Origin: Methanobacteriota archaeon | GTDB lineage: Archaea; Halobacteriota; Methanomicrobia; Methanomicrobiales; Methanospirillaceae | Direction of reading: 5' to 3' | Length of the DNA: 50,010 nucleotides | NCBI GenBank assembly: GCA_029547145.1 | Contig: JAKPPV010000014.1 | Coordinates: forward strand, 1 to 50,010 | Part shown: positions 25,649-33,276 of the stretch, one piece after another | How positions within the stretch are numbered: the stretch's first letter is position 1 | How the letters are laid out: every line of letters starts with the position of its first letter | Program-made: the position numbers and the translations under genes | The notes under the pieces: generated by a model | What the model was told of the DNA's origin: nothing | Databases searched by the model: none | Seen by the model: only the letters and a program-made list of their open reading frames with translations

Positions 25649-25707
25649 CTATCATCTCCCGTCTCAATAACAGCGGCCGGATGCCCGGCCGGATGCAGGT
25701 GATTCCG

Positions 25708-26328
25708 ATGGAAACAGAGAAGTTCTATACGTTGCCACCGCTTCCCTACGGCAACGGTGAGCTCGCCCCCGCGATCTCGGAGGAGCAACTCAGGCTCCAC
25801 CACGACAAGCACCACAATGCCTACGTGGTCGGCGCGAACGGAATACTGGAGCGGCTCGATGCAGCCCGGAAGAACGGGACGGATCTCGACATGAAGGCGA
25901 CCTTAAAGGAGCTCTCCTTCCACGTCGGTGGTCACATCCTCCACTCGCTCTTCTGGGGGAACCTCGCTCCCGCGGGAAAGGGTGGAGGAGGAACACCGAC
26001 GGGCGCCCTTGATGCAGCGATCACGGCAGAATTCGGTTCTTTCGAGCGGTTCAAAAAGGAGTTTTCGATGGCCGCATCGGGTGTCGAGGGCTCGGGCTGG
26101 GGGGCGCTGGCACTCTGCAGAAAGACCGGGCGCCTGGTCGTGATGCAGATCGAAAAGCATAACGTCAACGTCTACCCGGGATTCGCGATCCTCTTGGTGC
26201 TCGACGTCTGGGAGCACGCGTACTACCTGGACTACAAGAACGACCGGGCCACGTTCGTGGAGAAGTTCTGGACGATCGTGAACTGGGACGAGGTCTCCCG
26301 CCGGCTCGAAGCGGCAGTCCCCGCCTGA
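25708..26328 (+). CDS. sod: Fe/Mn superoxide dismutase
   Basis: The 206-residue enzyme converts superoxide to peroxide and oxygen. Metal ligands are H31 ([11 protein letters not shown]), H79 (HILHSLFW), D166 and H170 ([10 protein letters not shown]). The outer-sphere Gln of Mn enzymes is replaced by His151 (EKHNVNV), while the Fe-type Gln on the other helix is Gly75. This matches the His-type archaeal SODs that use Fe or are cambialistic. The ATG at 25708 is chosen over in-frame ATGs at 25636 and 25693 because AGGTGATT lies 4-5 nt before it. A T8 run ends the transcript. Presence in a strict anaerobe points to oxygen tolerance. Confidence 0.95.
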   Translation: METEKFYTLPPLPYGNGELAPAISEEQLRLHHDKHHNAYVVGANGILERLDAARKNGTDLDMKATLKELSFHVGGHILHSLFWGNLAPAGKGGGGTPTGALDAAITAEFGSFERFKKEFSMAASGVEGSGWGALALCRKTGRLVVMQIEKHNVNVYPGFAILLVLDVWEHAYYLDYKNDRATFVEKFWTIVNWDEVSRRLEAAVPA

Positions 26329-26333
26329 TCACC

Positions 26334-26341
26334 TTTTTTTT
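26334..26341 (+). terminator. T8 terminator of the superoxide dismutase gene
   Basis: Eight consecutive T begin 5 nt after the stop codon and are followed by GC-rich sequence. Confidence 0.6.
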
Positions 26342-26923
26342 CCGGATTATCCTGCCGGTCAGTCCCTCCTCATCGCCTCTCCCCTCATCCCGGGTGGCAT
26401 CGGCGCGATTGCGTACCGCTGCGCGGTGCGGGGGCGGAGCATGCAGTCGAAGATCCCCTGCCGGTGATTCCGGCTCGCCTTCTGGAGGCATGCGCCAGGT
26501 CTCGCCGGCACAACGAGAGAGAGGGCGGCGGCACGCCGCATCCACCGTTTCGGGATACCGACCCGTCCAGTGGCACCCGCGTTGGATCGGGGGTTGCGGA
26601 CCACCAGGTAATTGACCGCGTAGTTCCAGAAGGTGTTGCACGATGCCCGGTCGTCGATGCAGGTCTGAATCCGACGAGCACCGGGCGAGGTCCTTTCGTT
26701 CGAACTCACCGCTGAGCCGGCGGGAAGGCACGAGCCGGCGATCGAGGCCTGCTCCGGGAGCCTGCTTGAGAAGGGTCCAGCGCCCTTCGAAGAGCGCTCC
26801 CTTCCCAACAGCACCCGTCTCAGACAGTATAACCGTGCGATCTTCGTGACCGTCTCCTCACGGATGCCCTGGCACCGGATCGGCTCCTAAAGGAACCCTG
26901 CCCATCGCCGAGGGAACAGGGGG
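26342..26923. other. Gene-free interval between sod and the NifX-like gene
   Basis: About 580 nt of GC-rich DNA. Open frames exist on both strands. The longest minus-strand one (26359-26814) contains a stretch reading CIDDRASCNTFWNYAVNY, but I recognise no family and see no start signals. It may be a decayed gene or spacer. Confidence 0.4.
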
Positions 26924-27331
26924 TCAATGGCAGGCGCCGCATCCCGCGCAGGCGTCGTGCACGGTGCACGGGAGGTCCTTCGCGACCAGCCGGCCGGCCG
27001 CGTACTCCCGGGCCACGTCCCCCACGCCCCCCTCCACGCCCCGGACCACCCGGACTCCGTTCTTCTCCAGGGCCCTGCAGAGCCCCTCGCCGGAGTTCCC
27101 GACGAGCACGGTCTCGATCCCGTGTTGTCGAAAGAAGAGCAGCATATACCCGGGTGCGAGCATCATGTTCTGTATCTCCTCCCTGAAGCGGGCCTCGCTG
27201 CCGAGGCGGTCGAAGACCGCGAAGTCGATGCAGCTGCCCAGGTGCGGGGCGACCGTCTCCCCCTCGTGTGCCACGGCGAACCGCTCCTCCTCTGTCCCGG
27301 ACACCGGGACCGTGGTCAGTCCAGTCATCAT
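26924..27331 (-). CDS. NifX/NifB-domain (dinitrogenase Fe-Mo cofactor family) protein
   Basis: The 135-residue protein has the small alpha/beta fold of the dinitrogenase iron-molybdenum cofactor family (FAVAHEGETVAPHLGSCIDFAVF, ETVLVGNSGEGLCRALEKNGVRVV). Family members bind Fe-S or Fe-Mo clusters; many in non-fixing archaea have unknown roles. The C-terminus carries an added cluster, HDACAGCGACH, with three Cys and two His, a likely metal or Fe-S site. No nif genes are nearby. Two adjacent ATG codons allow two starts. The first has a GGTG element 5 nt upstream. Confidence 0.85.
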   Translation of the reverse strand: MMTGLTTVPVSGTEEERFAVAHEGETVAPHLGSCIDFAVFDRLGSEARFREEIQNMMLAPGYMLLFFRQHGIETVLVGNSGEGLCRALEKNGVRVVRGVEGGVGDVAREYAAGRLVAKDLPCTVHDACAGCGACH

Positions 27332-27515
27332 ATCGGCACCACTTCCGACTCCTGCTTCCGTCTCAGATGTACGGCGCCGTAGGTGATAACCGTGAAGGTC
27401 CCTGTGCCCTCATACGGAAGCAGACCGTCCCGGGGGGAGAAGAAGGTATTTGTGGATTGGAGCACGACCACCCATCGATCGACCGGGGGAGCCGGCCGGT
27501 CGCAGGTGTGGGGCG

Positions 27516-28367
27516 ATGGTCGAACGCTATCCGTTTCTCGTCTCGGTGCCGCACGGGGGTCTCGGCGTGCCCGAGGAGGTGGCGGACCGTCTCTATCTCT
27601 CTATCCCTGACCTCGTCCGTCTCTCCGACCCAGCAACCATCGACCTCTTCGACTACCGGGGGCGTATCGAGGCCTGGACGGCGGTACCCGTCTCCCGGAT
27701 GGTCGTGGACGTGAACCGGTCCCCCTTCGATCTCCCGCCCCGCCGAAGTGACGGCGTGGTCAAGAGAATGACGATCGAAGGCCGGCCCGTCTACCTCCCC
27801 GGACAGGAGCCGCCCATCGACCTGGTACACCGGTTGATGATGGAGCATTACTTCCCGTTCCACGAGGGGATCGACCACCGGATCGACGAGGATGGAGTAC
27901 GTGTCGCGTTCGACTGCCACTCGATGATGGACTGCGGGCCTCCGAACGCCCCCGATGCCGGGCAGGCCCGCCCGGAGATCTGCCTCGGCAACCATGGGGA
28001 CACCTCTGGTGCGCCCAGACCCCACCGGCTCGCGACCTGTCCCGCCTCCTGGATCGTCGCACTGGCCGGTGCCTTCCGGAACGAGTTCCCCTCCGCGGCG
28101 GTCTCGATCAACCGGCCGTACGCGGGCGGCTTCACCACGATCGCCCACTACTGGCATCGCGGCGTTCCGTATATCCAGATCGAGGTGAACCGCTCACTCT
28201 ACGAGTCGCCGGAGGGGACGGTTGACCTCAACCGGCTCCAGGACCTCCGCGAGCGCACGTGGCGGGCGCTCGTCGCATTCTGGGAGGTCGTCGGCGATGA
28301 GGAACCCGGTCATCCCCGGGGGGAGCGGCGGCAGCACGGCGCCCGCATGCGCTCGTGCCGATCGTAG
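27516..28367 (+). CDS. N-formylglutamate amidohydrolase family protein
   Basis: The 283-residue protein resembles the N-formylglutamate amidohydrolase (HutG-like) family, zinc enzymes that cleave N-formyl groups. Family features are the N-terminal LVSVPHGGLGVPEEV, MVVDVNRSPFDL, the metal-site FDCHSM and YIQIEVNRSLY. No histidine-degradation genes surround it, so the natural substrate in this organism is unknown. The start at 27516 has AGGTG nearby upstream. A longer in-frame extension is not family-like. The tail after VVGDEEPG is basic and irregular. Confidence 0.85.
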   Translation: MVERYPFLVSVPHGGLGVPEEVADRLYLSIPDLVRLSDPATIDLFDYRGRIEAWTAVPVSRMVVDVNRSPFDLPPRRSDGVVKRMTIEGRPVYLPGQEPPIDLVHRLMMEHYFPFHEGIDHRIDEDGVRVAFDCHSMMDCGPPNAPDAGQARPEICLGNHGDTSGAPRPHRLATCPASWIVALAGAFRNEFPSAAVSINRPYAGGFTTIAHYWHRGVPYIQIEVNRSLYESPEGTVDLNRLQDLRERTWRALVAFWEVVGDEEPGHPRGERRQHGARMRSCRS

Positions 28368-28652
28368 ATCGTCGCGTCAATCACATACAGACCGGCGCAT
28401 CGAGGGTCCTTCCGGACGAATCGTCCCCGCCGCTTCATAGGCAACAACACATTCGACGGGTGCGCTCCGCTTCTGGCGGTGGGTCGAACCGGTATCCCGG
28501 CGAATATGGACGGGGTGGGCGATCAGAGGGGTACCCGTGCCCTCGACCCGGACCAGGGTGTTGCTGACCCGGGTCTCTGCCTCTTTGGTCGGGAGCTCCG
28601 AAGGAGTAAAATGCTCGATATATTTATATAATGGGTCTGATAATGGCTCGCC
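28368..28652. other. Intergenic region before the GYD gene
   Basis: The 285-nt interval ends in a strong TATA promoter. I see no gene or RNA that I can support in the rest. Confidence 0.45.
28618..28631 (+). promoter_or_regulatory. Strong TATA box of the GYD-domain gene
   Basis: The tract ATATATTTATATAA (28618-28631) is the best TATA match in the window and is centred about 28 nt before the ATG. No ribosome binding site is present, so a leaderless and possibly abundant mRNA is expected. Confidence 0.6.
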
Positions 28653-28943
28653 ATGCCACTCTACGTCATGCTCGGGAACCTGAAGAGCGAGGCGTTCGCC
28701 ACGATCGACGGGATCGAGGAACGGGACAGAAGACTCGCAAACCTGATGGAGTCCCTCGGCGGCAGGATCGTCGGGCTCTACTACATGATCGGTCGGTACG
28801 ACTTCGTGCTGATCTTCGACATGGAGAAGAAGGAGGACCTGGTCCGATTCCTGGCGATCCTTGCGAAGCACGGGTCGGTCAGGACCGAGACACTGGAGAC
28901 GATCCCTGCCGATATGTTCTACCGCGTGTCGAAGCAGGTCTGA
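28653..28943 (+). CDS. GYD-domain protein
   Basis: The 96-residue protein matches the small GYD domain family: an N-terminal PLYVMLGNLKSEA, central RIVGLYYMIGRYDFVLIFD, where the family name motif Gly-x-Tyr-Asp appears as GRYD, and C-terminal SVRTETLETIPADMF. The fold is a ferredoxin-like dimer related to AsnC ligand-binding domains. No activity is established for the family. It is a single gene with an unusually strong promoter. Confidence 0.88.
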   Translation: MPLYVMLGNLKSEAFATIDGIEERDRRLANLMESLGGRIVGLYYMIGRYDFVLIFDMEKKEDLVRFLAILAKHGSVRTETLETIPADMFYRVSKQV

Positions 28944-29220
28944 GGGTGGAACAACGGACGCTCGCGTCCTGGCTCATCGGTCTGATGTTTAAACAGAGGA
29001 TTCGGCGGGAAGGAGGTGCGGGCATTCCATGGACCCGTTCCGGGGGTATCCAGGCAAACCCGCGGCGGGGTGGTTTTCCCCCGTGCGCTTCACCCCCGGG
29101 TCCGATACCGCCCGGATCTCGGTCCATGTCGGTTCGACAAGAGATCGTCACCGGTTGATAGGAATGCAACGGGCAGACAGGGATCGGGGGTTCAAAACGG
29201 TCCCTGAGGATGAAAAGTGA

Positions 29221-29293
29221 CGCCCAGGTCGGAATTTGAATCCGAGTCGATGCCGTGACAGGGCATCATGATAGGCCACTACACTACCTGGGC
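29221..29293 (-). tRNA. tRNA-Asp (GTC)
   Basis: A complete cloverleaf of 73 nt. The acceptor stem GCCCAGG pairs with CCTGGGC, the anticodon stem is GATGCC/GGCATC with anticodon GTC, the TPsiC loop is GATTCAAATTCC and the discriminator base is G, as expected for Asp. The CCA end is not encoded. It lies 27 nt downstream of tRNA-Tyr on the same strand, so the two are probably cotranscribed. Confidence 0.95.
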
Positions 29294-29320
29294 ATGCGAT
29301 GGAATCTGGGTGTGCCGCAG

Positions 29321-29426
29321 TCCCGCCTCCCGGAGTCGAACCGGGGACATCGCGGTAGCCGCGCGATCACCTGGATCGGTGAATCATACTACAGCCGCGC
29401 ACTCTACCAGGCTGAGTTAAGGCGGG
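29321..29426 (-). tRNA. tRNA-Tyr (GTA) with a 32-nt intron
   Basis: The acceptor stem is CCCGCCT/AGGCGGG with discriminator A, and the C1-G72 pair typical of archaeal tRNA-Tyr. The D arm is ACTC/GAGT. The anticodon stem is CGCGG/CCGCG and the TPsiC arm CCCGG TTCGACT CCGGG. Anticodon GTA is followed by G37 and then an intron at the canonical 37/38 site. Mature length is 74 nt. CCA is not encoded. A weak TATA element lies about 35 nt upstream. Confidence 0.94.
29357..29388 (-). other. tRNA-Tyr intron (32 nt) at position 37/38
   Basis: Intron boundaries are set by restoring a 7-nt anticodon loop. The intron holds a 5-bp hairpin TCACC/GGTGA. Its 3' end repeats GCGCGGCT, the same eight bases that make up the 5' side of the anticodon stem and loop start. 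The boundaries could shift by one base without breaking the cloverleaf. Confidence 0.8.
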
Positions 29427-29457
29427 CCTGTTGCCCTCCAATGTGAGACCGGTTTCT

Positions 29458-29465
29458 AGTTAAAG
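29458..29465 (-). promoter_or_regulatory. TATA-like box for the tRNA-Tyr/tRNA-Asp unit
   Basis: CTTTAACT on the minus strand lies about 35 nt upstream of the tRNA-Tyr 5' end. It is a moderate match. Confidence 0.35.
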
Positions 29466-29517
29466 ATATCGCAGGAAGAGGCGCGATGGTGGATCAATGA
29501 GCGCGCAGAAGGTCGGA

Positions 29518-29526
29518 TACTTTAAA
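29518..29526 (+). promoter_or_regulatory. TATA box before the LeuA-like gene and its upstream ORF
   Basis: TACTTTAAA-type sequence is centred about 30 nt before the ATG of a short ORF at 29553, and about 88 nt before the GTG of the main gene. Confidence 0.5.
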
Positions 29527-29552
29527 TCCAGCGCGCACACATCTTATCGGGT

Positions 29553-29609
29553 ATGTCCCAGGACGTAACAGCGCCAAGAAGGGATCGCTTTCTTCACCGA
29601 ACGGCGTGA
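29553..29609 (+). CDS. Possible 18-codon upstream ORF coupled to the LeuA-like gene
   Basis: An ATG 30 nt after the TATA box opens an 18-codon frame (MSQDVTAPRRDRFLHRTA). Its TGA ends one base before the GTG start of the synthase gene. It contains four Arg and only one Leu codon. It may be a leaderless leader peptide that delivers ribosomes to the weak GTG start, or a chance frame. An alternative is that the real gene start has been obscured by a frameshift. Confidence 0.35.
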   Translation: MSQDVTAPRRDRFLHRTA

Positions 29610-29610
29610 A

Positions 29611-31092
29611 GTGACCGTTTTTGACACCACCCTCCGGGATGGTGAACAGACTCCGGGCGTCTCGCTCCGGCAGGAACATAAATTTGCCATCGCTCGACAG
29701 CTCTCCGAATGCGGAGTATCGACGATAGAAGCAGGCTTTCCCGCTTCGTCGGATGCCGAACGCGAATCGGTTCGGGCGATCGCACGGATGGGGCTCGAGG
29801 CGAAGATCTGCGGCCTCTCGCGGATGCTGAGATCCGACGTCGATGCCTGTCTCGACTGCGGGGTCGACCTGATCCACGTCTTCATTCCTACCTCGGAGAT
29901 ACAGCTCGTCCACACGATCAGGAAGTCGCCCGCTGAGGTGATCGAGACCACCCGGGAGGTGATCGGATACGTCCGCGACCACGTGGACCGGTGCATGTTC
30001 TCCGCGATGGACGCGACGCGCACGGACGTCCCGTTCCTGATCGAGGTCTCCAGGGCGGCGGCAGAGGCTGGTGCGACGATCGTGAACGTTCCCGATACGG
30101 TCGGCATCAGCACGCCCACCCGGATGCTGGAGCTGATACGCACCTTGGCGTCCGAGGTCCCGGCACCACTCGATGTCCACTGCCACAATGACTTCGGTCT
30201 GGCGGTCGCCAACACGGTGGCGGCGGTCGAAGGGGGCGCCTCCCAGGTCCAGGTGACCGTGAACGGGATCGGAGAACGGGCCGGTAACGCGGACCTCGCG
30301 CAGACCGTGATGGTCCTCGAGTCGATCCTCGGTATCTCGACCGGGATCGAGACGAGACGGCTCGTCGAGACCTCGCGCCTCGTATCGCGCTATACCGGGA
30401 TCGCGATCCCGCCGAACCAGCCGGTGGTGGGTGAGAATGCCTTCAGTCACGAGAGCGGAATCCACTCACATGGTGTGCTGGCGAACGCTGCCACCTTCGA
30501 ACCCGGGATCATGACCCCCGAGATGGTCGGGCACCGGCGTCGGTTGACCCTCGGCAAGCACGTGGGCCGCCACGCGGTCCGCCAGATGCTCTCCGACGTG
30601 CACCTCGAGCCGGACGATGCGGAGCTCGACCGGATCGTCGAGAAGGTGAAGGCGGTCGCGAACCGGGGTAAGCGTGTCACTGATGCCGATCTCTACGAGA
30701 TCGCCGAGGCGGTGCTCGGGGTAGAGGCGGTCGGGCGGAGGATCGACCTAAAAGACATCGCGATCATGACCGGGACCCACTCCATCCCCACCGCCTCGGT
30801 CCGGGCGATCGTCGACGGGACCGAACGGGTCGCGGCCTGCACCGGAAACGGGCCTGTCGATGCCGCCGTCAAGGCGATCGGGCGGGTCGTCCCGCTCCCG
30901 GTCACGCTCAAGGAGTTCGAGATCGAGGCGATCTCCGGGGGGTCGGACGCGATCGCACACGTCACGATCGCGGTGGAGGACGAGAAGGGCCGGATCTTCG
31001 ACGCCTCCGCTGCCGGAGACGACATCGTGCTTGCGTCCGCGGAGGCGATGGTGAACGCGATCAACCTGCTTTCGCGGGCGGACGGCACCTGA
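29611..31092 (+). CDS. 2-isopropylmalate synthase-like enzyme (LeuA/CimA/AksA family)
   Basis: The 493-residue enzyme condenses acetyl-CoA with a 2-oxoacid. It has the DRE-TIM motif FDTTLRDGEQTPGVSL near the N-terminus, HCHNDFGLAVAN and GIGERAGNA in the barrel, and a C-terminal LeuA dimer/allosteric domain from about residue 370. The regulatory domain and length favour 2-isopropylmalate or citramalate synthase over the shorter AksA homocitrate synthase of coenzyme B synthesis, which usually has ~390 residues. The only usable in-frame start is GTG at 29611. There is no clear ribosome binding site, but an 18-codon ORF ends one base upstream. Confidence 0.88.
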   Translation: MTVFDTTLRDGEQTPGVSLRQEHKFAIARQLSECGVSTIEAGFPASSDAERESVRAIARMGLEAKICGLSRMLRSDVDACLDCGVDLIHVFIPTSEIQLVHTIRKSPAEVIETTREVIGYVRDHVDRCMFSAMDATRTDVPFLIEVSRAAAEAGATIVNVPDTVGISTPTRMLELIRTLASEVPAPLDVHCHNDFGLAVANTVAAVEGGASQVQVTVNGIGERAGNADLAQTVMVLESILGISTGIETRRLVETSRLVSRYTGIAIPPNQPVVGENAFSHESGIHSHGVLANAATFEPGIMTPEMVGHRRRLTLGKHVGRHAVRQMLSDVHLEPDDAELDRIVEKVKAVANRGKRVTDADLYEIAEAVLGVEAVGRRIDLKDIAIMTGTHSIPTASVRAIVDGTERVAACTGNGPVDAAVKAIGRVVPLPVTLKEFEIEAISGGSDAIAHVTIAVEDEKGRIFDASAAGDDIVLASAEAMVNAINLLSRADGT

Positions 31093-31116
31093 ACGGCCGG
31101 TGTCGAAAAATTGAGG

Positions 31117-31479
31117 TTATGCGGCCGAGGGGGGGTTTTTCCCCTCGAGCGCCGCCTTGATCTGCCCCTGGAGCGTCTCGAACCGGCCCTGAAGCATCTG
31201 TTCCTGTCGCTCGAGCTGTTTGACGCGGAGCTCCAGGGTCTCGATCTTCTCGTTCAGCCTGCTGCTGACGGTCTCTTTCGGCTTCTGCATCATCACCGTG
31301 CCCACCGACAAAAAGACGGTGGCGTCCTCCGGAAGGTCGGCGAGCTCCTCGCTGGCCCGCCGGGTCTCCCGGATCTCGATCTCAAACTGTGCCTTCTGCG
31401 AGAGGATCGTCTGGAGTTGCTGCTGGACCTGCTGCAGCTGGAGGATCTGGTTCTGGACCTTGGGAGACATCGAACTCAT
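31117..31479 (-). CDS. pfdB: Prefoldin subunit beta
   Basis: The 120-residue protein is the beta subunit of archaeal prefoldin, an alpha2-beta4 co-chaperone that hands unfolded proteins to the thermosome. It has two long coiled coils (about 5-45 and 72-112, rich in Gln, Leu and Glu) around a short beta hairpin (DATVFLSVGTVMMQKPKETV). GAGGT 5 nt before the ATG and a TATA element (31537-31546) support the start. It is convergent with the LeuA-like gene. Confidence 0.95.
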   Translation of the reverse strand: MSSMSPKVQNQILQLQQVQQQLQTILSQKAQFEIEIRETRRASEELADLPEDATVFLSVGTVMMQKPKETVSSRLNEKIETLELRVKQLERQEQMLQGRFETLQGQIKAALEGKNPPSAA

Positions 31480-31536
31480 GATGGACCTCGGATACCGGAA
31501 GGATGACCGGTATGCCTATCCGGTTTGGACCCCCGG

Positions 31537-31546
31537 CATATAAACG
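31537..31546 (-). promoter_or_regulatory. TATA box of pfdB
   Basis: GTTTATATG on the minus strand lies 62 nt upstream of the ATG, predicting a leader of ~36 nt that contains the GAGGT site. Confidence 0.5.
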
Positions 31547-31557
31547 TGCGGCTCGGT

Positions 31558-32454
31558 TCAGAGGTCATCGACCGCGATCGCGTGCACCTCGACCATGTGG
31601 TGCGGATGGTACCGCGTCTTCGCCTCGCGGAGTCCCGGCACGCCCATGTCGGACTCCCGGTTGATGTAGGAGCAGGTCTCGCGGAGCCGCCGGGCGGTCT
31701 CCTGGTTGATCGCCTTGTAGATCCCCTCGCAGTCCGGGAGCCCCTTTTCGAAGTGAACGAGCGCGGTCCCGGGGTTTATCATCTCGAAGACCGTCATCGC
31801 TGCCACCTCTCCGTCGACCCGGATCGCGATCCCGTCCAGTCCTAGTTCCTCGAAGTGGGCGAGGGCGAAGAGAACGGCTTCGCGTTCGCCCTTCAGGAGG
31901 GGGTCGTTCTCGCAGTCCTTCCAGTTGCACCACCGGTTCACGAAGACCCGGACCTCCTCGATGGTACGGGCGGTGATCGCCTCGACCTCGCTTGAGCAGT
32001 TGCGTCTGAACCGGCTGATCTGTCGTCGGATGGTCAGGTAGCCCCTGCCGGGGAGATCGGCGAGGTCGGTGGTCCGGTAGACGTACTCGAAGAGGTCACG
32101 GACGGGACGGAGGGTGAGTGCCGGATACCGGGCGGCGATCCGAGCGCGGGAGGCAGGGTCCAGGAGGTAGAAGAGTCCCCCGGGTGACTCGGTCTTTGCC
32201 AGTGCGAAGAGGTCCTCGAGCAGCGTCGGGTCGTCCGGCCCGATCGGTGCACGAAAACGTACCTGCCCGTCGATCGCCGAGCAGATCAGAATACTGTCGC
32301 GCACGTGGGCAAAGCGGTAATGGGCATAGTGGTTCCAGCAGACGAGGTTGGAGAAGATGTTATCCGAATGGACCTGCGGAAACCGGCGGTACTGTTCCTC
32401 GAAGAGGGGACGGTGCTCGAGCGTCACCGGCTGAAAATCGTCGATCGTGAGCAC
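31558..32454 (-). CDS. DUF2156 (GNAT-like) protein
   Basis: The 298-residue protein matches the DUF2156 family related to the C-terminal domain of phosphatidylglycerol lysyltransferase and other tandem GNAT folds. Typical parts are FPQVHSDNIFSNLVCWNHY near the N-terminus, GYLTIRRQISRFRR centrally, and AMTVFEMINPGTALVHFEKG and NRESDMGVPGLREAK at the C-terminus. It may transfer an acyl or aminoacyl group, but no substrate is known in archaea. It begins at GTG, 3 nt after the GNAT gene, with GGTGA upstream. Confidence 0.85.
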   Translation of the reverse strand: MLTIDDFQPVTLEHRPLFEEQYRRFPQVHSDNIFSNLVCWNHYAHYRFAHVRDSILICSAIDGQVRFRAPIGPDDPTLLEDLFALAKTESPGGLFYLLDPASRARIAARYPALTLRPVRDLFEYVYRTTDLADLPGRGYLTIRRQISRFRRNCSSEVEAITARTIEEVRVFVNRWCNWKDCENDPLLKGEREAVLFALAHFEELGLDGIAIRVDGEVAAMTVFEMINPGTALVHFEKGLPDCEGIYKAINQETARRLRETCSYINRESDMGVPGLREAKTRYHPHHMVEVHAIAVDDL

Positions 32455-32457
32455 CGG

Positions 32458-32886
32458 TCAGTCACCCGCCCTGTACCGCATCGCCACGAAGCCCGGCAGT
32501 GGGGAAAACCCTTCCCGTTCGTAGAAGGCGACCGCCTCCGGCTCTGCGACGACGCCGATCCAGAGGATCCCCGCCTTTCGGCATGCGTCAAGGAGGCAAT
32601 CGACGATCCGGCGTCCGATCCCCGCGCCCCGATAAGCGGGGTCGACGATCACGTCCTGGATGTAGGCATCCGAGGCACCGTCCGAGAGGCACCGCCCCAT
32701 CCCGACCGTCTCCCCGGTCGCCTCAACGACGGCCACGGCGAAAGCAAAAGAACCCCGGACCATCGGGGGGACGTGTGAGACGTCGTAGTGGTCGTGCCAC
32801 CAGCCCCCCGCGCGGTAGAGGCGGACGATCGGTTCGACCGGGTACTCACGGACCAGCCTCACGTCCACCCCTTCCACACTTTCCAC
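32458..32886 (-). CDS. GNAT-family N-acetyltransferase
   Basis: The 142-residue protein has the acetyl-CoA-binding motif A of GNAT enzymes, DVIVDPAYRGAGIGRRIV, followed by GVVAEPEAVAFYEREGF, the usual C-terminal motif B. It begins at a GTG with GAGGT 4-5 nt upstream. It precedes the DUF2156 gene with 3 nt between, so two acyltransferase-fold genes form an operon. The acceptor substrate is unknown. Confidence 0.88.
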   Translation of the reverse strand: MESVEGVDVRLVREYPVEPIVRLYRAGGWWHDHYDVSHVPPMVRGSFAFAVAVVEATGETVGMGRCLSDGASDAYIQDVIVDPAYRGAGIGRRIVDCLLDACRKAGILWIGVVAEPEAVAFYEREGFSPLPGFVAMRYRAGD

Positions 32887-32921
32887 CCGTACCTCTTCGG
32901 TGCCCCGGGTTTTTCCCGATC

Positions 32922-33206
32922 TCAGTCCTTCTTGTCGTTGATACGGATCAGGTGATAGCCGAACTGGGTCCTGACGGGTCCGACCACCTCGCCCTTCTCT
33001 CCTGCGAACGCTGCCCTCTCGAACCCCGGGACCATCTGGCCCTTCCGGAACCAGCCCAGGTCGCCACCGTCCCGTCCCGAGGGGCAGGTGGAGTGCTTCC
33101 TGGCGAGGTCACCGAAGTCCGCTCCGTCCGCCAGCTGCTGCCGTAAGGCGATCGCCTCCTGCTCGGTCCTGACCAGAATATGGGCCGCCGATACCTGTCG
33201 TGGCAT
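32922..33206 (-). CDS. Parvulin-type peptidyl-prolyl isomerase
   Basis: The 94-residue protein is one stand-alone PpiC/parvulin domain without signal peptide, so a cytoplasmic prolyl isomerase. Conserved stretches are AAHILVRTEQEA, STCPSGRDGGDLGWFRKGQMVP and the C-terminal FGYHLIRI, containing the active-site His and Cys positions. A TATA box is centred 26 nt before the ATG, indicating a leaderless mRNA. Confidence 0.93.
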   Translation of the reverse strand: MPRQVSAAHILVRTEQEAIALRQQLADGADFGDLARKHSTCPSGRDGGDLGWFRKGQMVPGFERAAFAGEKGEVVGPVRTQFGYHLIRINDKKD

Positions 33207-33228
33207 ACCATCTTACGGGGCGGGATCG

Positions 33229-33236
33229 TATAAATA
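33229..33236 (-). promoter_or_regulatory. TATA box of the parvulin gene
   Basis: The minus-strand TATTTATA lies 26 nt upstream of the ATG at 33206. The divergent AEC gene starts at 33277, so the two share this 70-nt gap. Confidence 0.55.
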
Positions 33237-33276
33237 TGCCACGAGGGCGGCAGGGACGCCCCGTCGGGTGTTCAGG

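Noticed and set aside
31128-31147. A GC-rich hairpin (CGAGGGG/CCCCTCG) as terminator of the LeuA-like gene
   Set aside because: It lies inside the coding sequence for the C-terminus of prefoldin beta on the opposite strand, so it may simply reflect codons; the T-run inside it is only five bases.
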